DNA of 64,000 nt from Xanthobacter sp. NM-25 (GCF_022138605.1 NZ_JACBFS010000007.1:130001-194000); one strand, 5' to 3'; shown: positions 24,562 to 33,066, counted from the stretch's first letter. A program made the numbers and translations. Notes: generated by a model from the letters alone, not told the origin.

Positions 24562-25942
24562 GCCAGGCCTTCAGCTTGCGATCCAGCGTCTTGCGCGACA
24601 CGCCGAGCCGGCGCGACGCCTCGGCGCGATTGCCCCCGGCCTCCGCCAGCACCTTGAGCATGTGGTGTTTTTCCACCGCCTCCATGGCCTGGGAATAGGC
24701 CTCCTCGTCGTCGGCGCCATCGAGGGGCACCACATCGCGCGGGAAATCGCCGAGGATCAGCGCCCGCTCGATCACATTACGCAGTTCCCGCACGTTGCCC
24801 GGCCAGGGATAGCGGGCGAGCTGGCGCAGCACCGCCTCGGTGAGCTCCAGCGGCGGCACCCCCAGCTGGGCGCTGAGCTCGTCCATGAACAGGCGCGCCA
24901 GCGGCGCCACGTCGGCCGCCCGCTCGCGCAGCGGCGCCAGGTGAATGTTCACCACGTTGAGCCGGTAATAGAGGTCCTGCCGGAACCGGCCGGCCTCCAC
25001 CATCTCCTTGAGGTCGCAATTGGTGGCCGCCACTAGGCGCACGTCCACCGGTACCTCCCGTTCGGCCCCCACCGGGCGCACCTTCTTATCCTCGATCACC
25101 CGCAGGAGCTTGGCCTGCAGGCCGAGCGGCAGCTCCCCCACCTCGTCGAGAAACAAGGTGCCGCCCTGGGCATAAAAGAACAGCCCCTCGCGAGAGGAGG
25201 CGGCACCGGTGAACGCCCCCTTGAGGTGACCGAACAATTCGCTCTCGATGATGTCCGCCGGAATGGCGGCGCAGTTCAGCGGCACGAACGGCTTGTCGGC
25301 CCGGGGCGAGGAGGTGTGCAGGGCGCGGGCGGTCACCTCCTTGCCGGTGCCGCTCTCGCCGGTGACCAGCACCGTGGTAGGCATGGGCGCCACCCGCGCC
25401 ACCATGGTGCGCACCGCGTGGATGGACAGGGAATCCCCCACCAGGGTGGACGGGCCGGCGCTGGCGCCCGGGGTCCGCAGGGCCCGGCGCAGCACGAAGT
25501 TCTCGCGGCTCAGCCGGGCCCGCTCCAGGCAGCGGGCCATGGCGTTGAGAATCTGGTTGGAGCGGAACGGCTTCAGCACGAAATCGGCGGCCCCGGCGCG
25601 CAGCGCCTCGATGGCGGTTTCGAGATCGGCGAAGGCGGTGATGAGGATCACCTCGCGGAAGAAGCCGGTGGCCCGCAGCTCCTTCAGCCAGTCGAGGCCG
25701 GAGCGGCCAGCCATGATGTTATCGAGAATGATGAGGTCGAACGGCGTCGCCTCCAGCAGCCGGGCGGCGGTGGCCACATCGGCCGCCTCCGCCACATGGC
25801 GGCAGCGCGGCGCCAGCATGCGGGTGAGGAAGTTGCGCATGCCCGGCTCGTCATCCACCACCAGCACGGCCGATTCCGCCAGGTGCGGGCTGAAGGTGAC
25901 GTCGGAAGCGGGGTCCGCCGGAAGGGCGCGGGTCATGGTCAT
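24554..25942 (-). CDS. Sigma54-dependent NtrC/DctD-family response regulator
   Basis: 462 residues. Receiver domain with acidic pocket DDE (30-32), phospho-Asp74 in LIILDNIM and Lys in VLKPF. AAA+ domain with Walker A GESGTGKE (195-202), the sigma54-contact loop GAFTGA (242-247), Walker B GGTLFLDEVGELP and a sensor II/GNVRELRN segment. The C-terminal Fis-type HTH ends in ASRRLGVSRKTLDRKL. GAFTGA shows it can activate RNA polymerase-sigma54. ATG 25942 starts just before the receiver fold; upstream in-frame sequence has no family similarity. First gene of the regulator-kinase-djlA-amidase run. Confidence 0.94.
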   Translation of the reverse strand: MTMTRALPADPASDVTFSPHLAESAVLVVDDEPGMRNFLTRMLAPRCRHVAEAADVATAARLLEATPFDLIILDNIMAGRSGLDWLKELRATGFFREVILITAFADLETAIEALRAGAADFVLKPFRSNQILNAMARCLERARLSRENFVLRRALRTPGASAGPSTLVGDSLSIHAVRTMVARVAPMPTTVLVTGESGTGKEVTARALHTSSPRADKPFVPLNCAAIPADIIESELFGHLKGAFTGAASSREGLFFYAQGGTLFLDEVGELPLGLQAKLLRVIEDKKVRPVGAEREVPVDVRLVAATNCDLKEMVEAGRFRQDLYYRLNVVNIHLAPLRERAADVAPLARLFMDELSAQLGVPPLELTEAVLRQLARYPWPGNVRELRNVIERALILGDFPRDVVPLDGADDEEAYSQAMEAVEKHHMLKVLAEAGGNRAEASRRLGVSRKTLDRKLKAWHG

Positions 25943-26091
25943 CAGATGCGTGCCGCAGTTGCTGGGCGCTCGCCCCTGGCGACACGACCCCACCTCGAAG
26001 CCCGGCGCCCGGCACCGGTCTTCCTCCTCGATGGCGGCGACACGTCTTCTGTCACGGGCTGCCCGCGCGGCGCGGCTCGTCATCAGCCCTA

Positions 26092-26120
26092 TCAATCGCT
26101 CAAATTGATCCAGCGATCAA
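26092..26120. promoter_or_regulatory. Nested palindromes upstream of the response-regulator gene
   Basis: TTGATC-CAGC-GATCAA (26105-26120) is a perfect 6-bp inverted repeat. It overlaps a second one, TCAAT-N7-ATTGA (26092-26108). They sit about 150 bases upstream of the regulator ATG in an AT-richer patch. A protein-binding site is plausible; autoregulation by the Fis-HTH regulator is one option. Confidence 0.45.
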
Positions 26121-26135
26121 ATACGCAGCACGAGG

Positions 26136-26166
26136 CCCCCTCTCCACCCCCGCGGGGGAGAGGGGG
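26136..26166. repeat. Long intergenic palindrome (CCCCCTCTCC / GGAGAGGGGG)
   Basis: Perfect 10-bp arms flank an inner CCCCCGCGGG core, giving a very stable hairpin 46 bases beyond the MFS stop. There is no T-tract on either strand. Such pyrimidine/GC palindromes are typical of dispersed intergenic repeats in Rhizobiales genomes, though it could also protect the 3' end of the MFS mRNA. Confidence 0.55.
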
Positions 26167-26212
26167 TTCTGCAATCCGGCCGGACCCCTGACGCCCGGCC
26201 GGGTGCCCGCGA

Positions 26213-27916
26213 TCAGTGGAACAGGACCACCGCCTTCTGCAGGGTGATCCAGATGCCCCACACCAGGGGGATACCCACCGCCAGCCAGGCCAGCGCGACC
26301 AGCGCCACGGGGGTCGAGCCGGTGGCCACCGGGGTGCTGGAACGCACGGCGGACGTGGTGCCGTCCTTCGCCTCCTCCTCGAAGTCCTCGAAGTCGGCGT
26401 GGGTCTCCTCCTCGGCCTTCTGGACGGCGAGCTTGCCCGCCTTCTTGAGCTCCTCGTCGGTCATGTAGAGCTTCTCGGCGACCGGCCTGACCAGGAGGTT
26501 GCAGATGAAGCCCAGCACCAACAGACCGGCCAGGATGTACATGGTCTGGTCATAGGCGGCGAACCGCGGAATGCCGGCGGCGATCTGGTATTCGCGCAGA
26601 TAGTTCACCAGCACCGGCCCCAGCACGCCGGCGGTGGCCCAGGCGGTGAGCAGCCGGCCGTGGATGGCCCCCACCATATGGGTCCCGAAAATGTCGGCGA
26701 GATAAGCGGGAATAGTGGCGAAGCCGCCGCCATACATGGACAGGATGATGCAGAACGCCAGCACGAACAGCACCACCGACCCCATGTGGGCGGTGGTGGG
26801 CACCAGGGCATACAGGCCAAAGCCCAGCACGAAGAAGACCGCATAGGTCATCTTCCGCCCCAGCTTGTCGGAGAAGGAGGCCCAGCCGAACCGGCCGCCG
26901 ATGTTGCACAAGGACAGCAGGCCGGTGAAGCCGGCGGCGATTGCGGCGATCTGCGCCTTCTGGCCCGCATCCAGCTGGGAGAAGGTGAGGTCGAGGCCGA
27001 TGAGCCGGCCGCCGAACACTTCCTGCAGCATGGGCGAGGCCATGCCGATGACGCCGATGCCGGCCGACACGTTGAGGCACAGCACTGCCCACAGCAGCCA
27101 GAACTGCGGGGTCTTCCACGCCACGTCCAGATGCACATGGCGATGGGTGACCATGGCGTTGGCGCTGGCGGCGGGGGGGGTCCAGCCGGCCGGCTTCCAG
27201 CCTTCGCGCGGCACCCGGTAGCCCAGCGCGCCAGCCACCATGAACACGAAATAGATGGCCGCCATGGCGAGGAAGGTCTGCGCCACGCCCACCGAGGTGG
27301 GGCTGGCGAAATGCTGCATCAGGATGTTGGCCAGCGGCGCGCCGATCATGGCACCACCGCCGAAGCCCATGATGGCCATGCCGGTGGCCATGCCGCGCTT
27401 GTCGGGGAACCATTTGATGAGGGTGGACACCGGCGAGATATAGCCGAGACCGAGGCCGATGCCGCCGATGACGCCGGAGCCGAGCCACAGCATCCAGATC
27501 TGGTGCAAATAGACGCCGATGGCCGAAATCACCAGGCCGCCGCACCAGCAGAAGGCGGAGACGAGGCCGGCCTTGCGCGGCCCGGCATGCTCCAGCCAGC
27601 CGCCCCACACCGCCGCCGAAGAGCCCAGCAGCACGAAGAACAAGGTGTACATCCAGCCGAGCTGGGAGATCTGCCAATCACAGGAGGTGGCGAACAGGCC
27701 CGCGATGAAGCCCATGTCGGCCGGGCAGGCCACCGGCGCGGTGATGCCGACGGCGCGCGACAGCGGCAGCCAGAACACGCTGAAGCCATAGGCCATGCCG
27801 ATGCACAGGTGGATGGCGAGGGCCGCCGGCGGGACCAGCCAGCGATTGAAGCCGGCGCCGGCGATGGTGCGTTCCCGGCTGAGGAACGGGGGTGGGGCAA
27901 GGGTGGTGACGGACAT
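26213..27916 (-). CDS. OFA-family MFS transporter (oxalate/formate antiporter-like) with fused small-subunit tail
   Basis: 567 residues. Twelve-helix MFS of the OFA group: LCIGMAYGFSVFWLPLSRAVG in helix 1, PRKAGLVSAF loop, GLGYISPVSTLIKWFPDKRG (helix 4-5 signature) and DKLGRKMTYAVFF. These proteins exchange or import small carboxylates (oxalate, formate, pyruvate, others). After helix 12 there is a charged linker (about 470-530) and an extra helix ALVALAWLAVGIPLVWGIW, like the separately encoded MFS small subunits in other bacteria. The ATG has an excellent ribosome site (AGGAGGAAAG). A -24/-12 promoter lies upstream. Confidence 0.93.
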   Translation of the reverse strand: MSVTTLAPPPFLSRERTIAGAGFNRWLVPPAALAIHLCIGMAYGFSVFWLPLSRAVGITAPVACPADMGFIAGLFATSCDWQISQLGWMYTLFFVLLGSSAAVWGGWLEHAGPRKAGLVSAFCWCGGLVISAIGVYLHQIWMLWLGSGVIGGIGLGLGYISPVSTLIKWFPDKRGMATGMAIMGFGGGAMIGAPLANILMQHFASPTSVGVAQTFLAMAAIYFVFMVAGALGYRVPREGWKPAGWTPPAASANAMVTHRHVHLDVAWKTPQFWLLWAVLCLNVSAGIGVIGMASPMLQEVFGGRLIGLDLTFSQLDAGQKAQIAAIAAGFTGLLSLCNIGGRFGWASFSDKLGRKMTYAVFFVLGFGLYALVPTTAHMGSVVLFVLAFCIILSMYGGGFATIPAYLADIFGTHMVGAIHGRLLTAWATAGVLGPVLVNYLREYQIAAGIPRFAAYDQTMYILAGLLVLGFICNLLVRPVAEKLYMTDEELKKAGKLAVQKAEEETHADFEDFEEEAKDGTTSAVRSSTPVATGSTPVALVALAWLAVGIPLVWGIWITLQKAVVLFH

Positions 27917-27989
27917 CTTTCCTCCTGGCGGCTTCTTGCTTGGGCCTGGATCTTGATCCCGCGCACGTCCGGCGCAGGTGGTCTCGCCT

Positions 27990-28005
27990 AGCAAGCCGGG
28001 GGCCA
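27990..28005 (-). promoter_or_regulatory. Sigma54 (-24/-12) promoter of the OFA transporter
   Basis: On the minus strand: TGGCCCC-N4-TTGCT. GG and GC have the exact 10-base spacing of the TGGCACG-N4-TTGCA consensus. Transcription would start near 27979, giving a leader of about 63 bases before a strong ribosome site. A bare TGGC-N7-TTGC match should occur about twice by chance in a window of this size, so the weight comes from position and from the GAFTGA-type activator two genes along. Confidence 0.72.
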
Positions 28006-28084
28006 GCACCGATCTGCCCGCAGAATTGTGGAATTTGAGGCCTCCACGCAGCCGCGCGCCGCCAGCGACGACGGCAGGGTGGAC

Positions 28085-28131
28085 ATTTTGTCCCATCGGC
28101 GACGGAAGCGGCGCCCCGCCCGGGGCAAAAT
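28085..28131. promoter_or_regulatory. Candidate upstream activator site (inverted ATTTTG(T/C)CCC)
   Basis: ATTTTGTCCC at 28085-28094 and GGGGCAAAAT at 28122-28131 form a 9-of-10 inverted repeat. It lies 80-125 bases upstream of the -24 element, a normal distance for enhancers of NtrC-class activators. It overlaps the region just past the GNAT stop, so a role in transcript ending is the alternative. Confidence 0.4.
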
Positions 28132-28141
28132 GACGAGACGC

Positions 28142-28987
28142 TCAGCCGAGCTCCAGGCTGGTGATGCCGAAGATTTCGGCCAGGGGCAAAGCCGGCGCCG
28201 GGCCTTGATACATGCGCGCCGTCTCGAACACCGGCGCCAGCCCGGCGGTCTGCGCCAGGGCGGCCGCCGCGCCATTGGGCTCGGGCACGTCGAGGAAAAC
28301 GGCCTCTCCGGTCCGCCCGGCCACGAGCGCGCGGAACAGAGCTTCCGCACACGCCGGGTCATCGGCGAACAGCGGCCCGATCCTGTAGCCGGTCCGGCAC
28401 GCCCGGATCACCCCATAGCCCTTCACCGTTCCATCCTCCACCAGGGCCAGCGCGCTGCCATGGGTCGGCACCAGCCAGGAGGCCAGGAAGCGGGGCCGCT
28501 GAAAGCCGAAATGGCGCGCGTCATAGTCCATCACCGCGGCCCGCACCGCCATGTCCACGGGCACGATGCGGGGGTCGACGGCACCGACGGCAGGGGCTGG
28601 CCCTCCATATCGGTTGTTGCGATGGGCGAGGACAAAGCCGGAGGTCGCATAATTGGCCTGCTGCGCCACCACCCCATCAAGGCCCATGCTGCGACCGGAC
28701 AGGCCGGCAAGGGCCGCCTGCCACAGCTTGAGCCCCAGCCCACGCCCCCGCAGATCCGGCCGGCAGATGTAGAAGCCGACGAAAGCGAAGCCGCCGTCAT
28801 AGCGCACGGTGGACAGGCTGACCGCCAGCGCCCCCTCGACAAACAGGCCCCAGAACCCTTGTGGGTCCTGGGCGTGGAAGATGGGGGCATCGGCGAGGCC
28901 CGGGTTCCAGCCCTCGGTGGCCGCCCATTCCACGACCGTGTCCAGCTCGGGGGCGGACAACAGACCGATACGAAGATCCTCAGCCAT
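28142..28987 (-). CDS. GNAT-family N-acetyltransferase
   Basis: 281 residues. The N-terminal GNAT core has the acetyl-CoA loop CRPDLRGRGLGLKLWQAAL (about residues 73-91) and the following YATSGFVLAHRNNRY segment. The C-terminal domain (FASWL-like FLASWLVPTHG, GYGVIRACRTGYRIGPLFAD, then VFLDVPEPN) matches the two-domain YitH/HolE-like acetyltransferases with an Acetyltransf_18-type C-terminus. The acceptor is unknown. The ATG at 28987 has GGAGGAGG upstream and overlaps the cyclase stop by 8 bases, so the two are co-translated. Confidence 0.88.
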   Translation of the reverse strand: MAEDLRIGLLSAPELDTVVEWAATEGWNPGLADAPIFHAQDPQGFWGLFVEGALAVSLSTVRYDGGFAFVGFYICRPDLRGRGLGLKLWQAALAGLSGRSMGLDGVVAQQANYATSGFVLAHRNNRYGGPAPAVGAVDPRIVPVDMAVRAAVMDYDARHFGFQRPRFLASWLVPTHGSALALVEDGTVKGYGVIRACRTGYRIGPLFADDPACAEALFRALVAGRTGEAVFLDVPEPNGAAAALAQTAGLAPVFETARMYQGPAPALPLAEIFGITSLELG

Positions 28988-30362
28988 CACGCGCCTCCTC
29001 CGGCTCCGCCGCCCACATGACCACGCAATTGCGCCCGCCCGCCTTGGCGGCATAGAGGCCGCGATCGGCCCGTTCGATGACGGCCGCAATGGTCCGGTCG
29101 TCCGCCGCGAGGGCGGCACAGCCGATGCTACAGCGCACCTCCAGCGCCATTTCTCCCACGGTGACCGGCACACCGGCCACGGCCTCCAGCAGGTTCTCGG
29201 CCACCAGACGCGCCCCGGCCGCGCCGGTGTTGGGCAGCAGTACGGCGAATTCCTCGCCCCCCATGCGGGCCACCAGATCGCGCGCCCGCAGCGCCGCCCG
29301 GCAGCGGCCGGCCACCTCGCGCAGCACCGCATCGCCGGCGGCGTGGCCATGGCTGTCGTTGATGCCCTTGAAGTGATCGAGGTCCATCATCAGCACCGAC
29401 AGATCGGAGCTGGTGGCAACGGCGATCCGGAAGGCGCGGTCCGCCTCCTCGAAGAAGCGGCGGCGGTTGCACAGGCCGGTGAGCTCGTCGGTCACCGCCA
29501 GGTGACGCAGCTCCCGCTCCAGCCGTCGCGGCTCGGAGACATCCCAGAAGACCACCACATAGGTGTCACCCACGAAGCGGAAGCGGAACAGGATGGTGCG
29601 GGTTTGGCCATCACGGCACAGCACCTCCCATTCCGCATCCTGGACCGTGCGCGGATCGGCACGCACCGCATCCATGCAGGACCGCCACTCGCGGATCACC
29701 TCGGCCCGGATCGCATCGTCGGGAAAGGCCCGCTCCCACCAGCCGTCGAAATCACCATAGGCCGGCGTCTGATCGCCCGCGCCGAGGCCGAAGAGCTGAT
29801 CCGACTGGGCATTGAAGAACAGCTCCCGCATGTTGACATCGTAGATCTCGACACCGACCGGCAGGGAGCGGACGATGTCTTCCAGCTTGGCGCCGAAATC
29901 GTCGACCGCAGGCAGCGGCCGCCCGCGCCGCGCCGCCGCGCTCTCCCGGTGATCCCGCAGGGTAACCACCGTGCCGTCCCCTTCCGGCAGCCGCGCGACC
30001 TTGAAACCAAAGGTGGCGAGGCCGAAGGGCGTGCGGCAATAGAGCACCATCTCTTCGGTATCGAGACGCGGGCCCGCCAGCAGGCCATGCAGACGACCGG
30101 CGGCATAGGCGCCGAACAGGTCCGCAAGATCACGCCCGTCGAGCTGATCACCCACCAGGCTCACTGCCGACGCGTTGGCCCTGATGACCCTGCGCCCCTC
30201 GCCCTCCACCACCAGCACGGGGGCGTGGACGAGATCGAGCCACGCGAAGCGACCAGCATCCTGCACTGCGAGAACCTCACGCGAGACAGTCGTCGACGGA
30301 GCCCGCTCCCGCCTCAAACGGGCCTGCCCCTTGAAGTTACTTTGGACATGGCGCGCGCACAC
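28980..30362 (-). CDS. PAS-containing diguanylate cyclase (GGDEF)
   Basis: 460 residues. Two PAS-like modules (about 35-130 and 150-285; ELFFNAQSDQLFGLG; RFVGDTYVVVFWDVSEPRRL) are followed by a linker and a GGDEF domain: TDELTGLCNRRRFFE, MDLDHFKGINDSHGH, then RARDLVARMGGEEF. The GGEEF motif is intact, so c-di-GMP synthesis is expected. RARD five residues upstream is a canonical inhibitory I-site. No EAL domain and no membrane segment, so it is a soluble sensor. GTG at 30362 is used; a GTG at 30266 has a better ribosome site (GAGG) and starts nearer the first PAS. Confidence 0.92.
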   Translation of the reverse strand: MCARHVQSNFKGQARLRRERAPSTTVSREVLAVQDAGRFAWLDLVHAPVLVVEGEGRRVIRANASAVSLVGDQLDGRDLADLFGAYAAGRLHGLLAGPRLDTEEMVLYCRTPFGLATFGFKVARLPEGDGTVVTLRDHRESAAARRGRPLPAVDDFGAKLEDIVRSLPVGVEIYDVNMRELFFNAQSDQLFGLGAGDQTPAYGDFDGWWERAFPDDAIRAEVIREWRSCMDAVRADPRTVQDAEWEVLCRDGQTRTILFRFRFVGDTYVVVFWDVSEPRRLERELRHLAVTDELTGLCNRRRFFEEADRAFRIAVATSSDLSVLMMDLDHFKGINDSHGHAAGDAVLREVAGRCRAALRARDLVARMGGEEFAVLLPNTGAAGARLVAENLLEAVAGVPVTVGEMALEVRCSIGCAALAADDRTIAAVIERADRGLYAAKAGGRNCVVMWAAEPEEARDG

Positions 30363-30519
30363 CCGAAATCTCAGACGTCACCGCACGGACACGGCCACCA
30401 CGCCGGATCCCCCATCGCGTGCCGGACCTGAACACCACTCCCGGCCAGACATGGCCCTGCGTTACGGCGACCGAAGTGACCATATCACGCAGATATACAA
30501 CCTCAAGATGTACCCATTG

Positions 30520-31215
30520 TCAGGCCAGGGCCTTCAGGAAGCCTTCGAGGTCATCGGTCACATGGTCCACATGCGGCGCCTCACGCCCCTCCAGCTCCCA
30601 ACTCTCGCGGCCGGCGCCGGAATGGCCGGGGGTGACCACCAGCACGGTGGCCATGCCGAGCCGGGCAGGCACTTCCAGATTGCGCGCCAGATCCTCGAAC
30701 ATCACCGCCCGGGTGGGCACCACCCCATGCGCGGCAAGGAACCGCTGATAGGCCTCCGCGGTGGGCTTGGGGTGGAAATCGGCGGCGACGATGTCATGAA
30801 TGGCGTCGAACTGGCCGGCGATGCCCAGCCGTTCCAGCACATTGCGCGCGTGGCGCTCTGAACCGTTGGTATAAACCATCTTGCGTCCCGGCAGAGCGGC
30901 GATGGCCGCACCCAGGGCCGGTTCCGGCGCCAGGCCCGACAGGTCGATGTCGTGCACATGGGCGAGGAAGGCGGCGGGATCGATCTTGTGCTCGATCATC
31001 AGCCCGCGCAGGGAGGTGCCGTAGCGCCGGTAATACTCCTTCTGGAGCTTGAAGGCGTCGTCGGGCGTCATGTCCAGATGCTGCGCAATATAGGATTTCA
31101 TGCGCGCATCGATCTGCGGCCACAGATCGTGGTCGGCGGGATAAAGGGTGTTGTCGAGATCGAACACCCAGGTGTCGATGCCGGCAAAGCGGGGCGAAGA
31201 AACGGGAAGCGACAT
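30520..31215 (-). CDS. HAD-family pyrimidine 5'-nucleotidase
   Basis: 231 residues. HAD motif I WVFDLDNTLYPA (nucleophile Asp in the DxDNT), motif II MVYTNGSERHA, motif III lysine in ADFHPKPTAEAY and motif IV MFEDLARNLEVP. This set (NTLY, TNG, FEDL) matches the SDT1/PHM8-like pyrimidine 5'-nucleotidases that dephosphorylate UMP/CMP or related phosphates. It stands alone between the cyclase gene (157-base gap, nothing notable) and the LprI-like gene. Confidence 0.92.
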   Translation of the reverse strand: MSLPVSSPRFAGIDTWVFDLDNTLYPADHDLWPQIDARMKSYIAQHLDMTPDDAFKLQKEYYRRYGTSLRGLMIEHKIDPAAFLAHVHDIDLSGLAPEPALGAAIAALPGRKMVYTNGSERHARNVLERLGIAGQFDAIHDIVAADFHPKPTAEAYQRFLAAHGVVPTRAVMFEDLARNLEVPARLGMATVLVVTPGHSGAGRESWELEGREAPHVDHVTDDLEGFLKALA

Positions 31216-31287
31216 GCAGCTCTCGATGGGCGCGCCCAGGCGGCGCGCCGGGTGATGGAGCGCCCGCGCAGTGGCCGGGCTCCGAAG

Positions 31288-31644
31288 TCAGAAGGGTCCG
31301 CGCGCGGAGATGGCGCCCAGGGCGGCCTCCAGCTCCGCGATCCGCGCGGTATAGGCGGTCTGCACGCAGGCCGCATCCGTGCCGCACAAGGCACGCCGCG
31401 ACAGCCACGCGCGCTGGGCATCGACCATATCGCCGCGCTGGCCCATGGCGACCAGCTGGGTGAGCACCCCATAAAGGGTCGCCATCTTCACATCCAGCTG
31501 CTGCAGGTCGCAGCTGGCGCAGATGGTCTTCTCATCCGCCGCTTTCGCCGCCGCGCAGGAGAAGCTGGCGCCCTGCGCGACGGCGCCGGTGGCCAGAAGA
31601 ACGGCGATTGCGACGCCGGCGAGCCGGAACAGTGACGCGCCCAT
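31288..31644 (-). CDS. Small exported LprI/DUF1311-like protein
   Basis: 118 residues. Signal peptide (LFRLAGVAIAVLLATGAVAQG, about residues 5-25) and five cysteines in the mature part. The pattern ASFSCAAAKAADEKTICAS, LQQLDVKMATLYGVL, QRAWLSRRALCGTDAACV and YTARIAELE is the LprI/DUF1311 layout. Some members inhibit lysozyme in the periplasm; whether this one does is unknown. It lies between queC and the HAD gene on the same strand. Confidence 0.78.
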   Translation of the reverse strand: MGASLFRLAGVAIAVLLATGAVAQGASFSCAAAKAADEKTICASCDLQQLDVKMATLYGVLTQLVAMGQRGDMVDAQRAWLSRRALCGTDAACVQTAYTARIAELEAALGAISARGPF

Positions 31645-31683
31645 ATGATCCTCCTTTCCTGCGCGCCGATGGCCGGCGCGGAT

Positions 31684-32403
31684 CTAAGGGACGGCGGCGT
31701 AGCGGGCGAAGCCCTCGGCCCTGAGCCGGCAGGCCGGGCATTCGCCACAGCCATAGCCCCAGGCATGGCGAGCCCCCCGCGTTCCCAGGTAACAGGTGTG
31801 GGTCTGCTCCAGAATCAGCTCCACCAGCTCGCGCCCGCCGAGCCGCTCCGCCAGCCGCCAGGTCTCCGCCTTGTCGATCCACATCAAGGGGGTGTGCAGC
31901 ACGAAACGGCTGTCCATGCCGAGGTTCAGGGCCACCTGCATGGCCTTGACCGTATCGTCGCGGCAATCGGGATAGCCCGAGAAATCCGTCTCGCACATGC
32001 CGCCGACCATATGGCGCAGGCCACGCCGGTAGGCGAGCGCCGCCGCGAAGGTGAGGAAGATGAGGTTGCGGCCCGGCACGAAGGTGTTGGGCAGGCCCCC
32101 CTGCTCCATCTCGATGGAGACGGCGCGGGTCAGCGCGGTATCGGAGATCTGGCCGAGGGCGTCGAGGTCGAGCAGATGGTCCGGCCCCAGCCGCTCCGCC
32201 CATTGCGGCCGCAGCCCGGCGATGCCCGCGCGCACACCCGGCCGGCAATCGAGCTCGATGCGGTGCCGCTGGCCATAGGAAAAGCCGAGGGTCTCCACCC
32301 GCTCGAAGCGGTCAAGGGCATAGGCGAGGCAGGTGGTGGAGTCCTGCCCGCCGGAAAACAGCACCAGGGCACCTTCGCGGGCACCCGCGTCAGCGGTGGT
32401 CAT
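31684..32403 (-). CDS. queC: 7-cyano-7-deazaguanine synthase QueC
   Basis: 239 residues. Converts 7-carboxy-7-deazaguanine to preQ0 with ATP and ammonia in queuosine synthesis. PP-loop SGGQDSTT (residues 17-24), [31 protein letters not shown] and the C-terminal zinc cluster CYLGTRG...[10 protein letters not shown]. queD/queE are not adjacent, so the pathway is scattered here. Confidence 0.96.
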   Translation of the reverse strand: MTTADAGAREGALVLFSGGQDSTTCLAYALDRFERVETLGFSYGQRHRIELDCRPGVRAGIAGLRPQWAERLGPDHLLDLDALGQISDTALTRAVSIEMEQGGLPNTFVPGRNLIFLTFAAALAYRRGLRHMVGGMCETDFSGYPDCRDDTVKAMQVALNLGMDSRFVLHTPLMWIDKAETWRLAERLGGRELVELILEQTHTCYLGTRGARHAWGYGCGECPACRLRAEGFARYAAVP

Positions 32404-32480
32404 GGGAGCCTTTCAATGACGAACGGGCCGCAGTGCCCGCTCCGTTCGTTCCGCGCAAATGGCGCTCAATTGCAGTGCGC

Positions 32481-32780
32481 TCACTCCCCGGGAGCCTTGG
32501 CCTCGATGGCCAGGGCGTGCAGCCCCTTGGCGATTTCACCCTGCAGCAGGGCATTCACCATGCGGTGGCGCTCCAGCCGGCTCTTGCCCGCGAAATCGGT
32601 GGCCACCACCCGCACGCGCAGATGGGTGATGCCCCCGTCATCGCGATGGGCCCCCTTGTGATCATGCATCACGCCGGCATGGCCGGCATGCTTGTGGCTT
32701 TCGTCCTCCAGATCGAGGGCCAGGGGACGAAGGCCGGCTTCGAGGCTGTCACGAATGGCGGAAAGTGAGGCATTGGACAT
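32481..32780 (-). CDS. BolA-family protein
   Basis: 99 residues. BolA fold with conserved HRMVNALLQGEIAKGLHALAI (helix-turn-helix-like end) and DDGGITHLRVRVVATDFAGKSRLERH. A His-rich insert (HKHAGHAGVMHDHKGAH) could hold iron-sulphur or metal ligands. BolA proteins pair with monothiol glutaredoxins in Fe-S handling and can act as regulators. Divergent from the J-domain gene, as in many alphaproteobacteria. Confidence 0.92.
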   Translation of the reverse strand: MSNASLSAIRDSLEAGLRPLALDLEDESHKHAGHAGVMHDHKGAHRDDGGITHLRVRVVATDFAGKSRLERHRMVNALLQGEIAKGLHALAIEAKAPGE

Positions 32781-32882
32781 GATGAAAACCGTGCTCTGAA
32801 AAGAGAAGCGTCACCGTGCAGGCCGCGCGCCATGGCCAGCTCACCAGAACAAGCTCAACCATGGCACCTGCCGGACCCTGCC

Positions 32883-32888
32883 ATTATA
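32883..32888 (-). promoter_or_regulatory. Candidate -10 of bolA (TATAAT)
   Basis: A perfect TATAAT on the minus strand sits 103 bases upstream of the bolA ATG in an otherwise GC-rich divergent gap (32781-33066). No good -35 is seen 17 bases further. The same gap has a run of ten G (32946-32955) on the dnaJ side. Confidence 0.4.
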
Positions 32889-33066
32889 TAAGCGTTATTC
32901 CGGCGCGCCTATCCTGCCCCCTGCGGTGCGGAACGGCTGTCTGCCGGGGGGGGGGCCGTCGCGTTTCCGGTGCCGTACCTGCGGTATCGGGAGCCCTCGT
33001 CGCGTCGCCGCGTATCTGTGCCGTATCCTTGCCGCGCTGCCGCACGGCGCTCATAATTGCCCTGTC

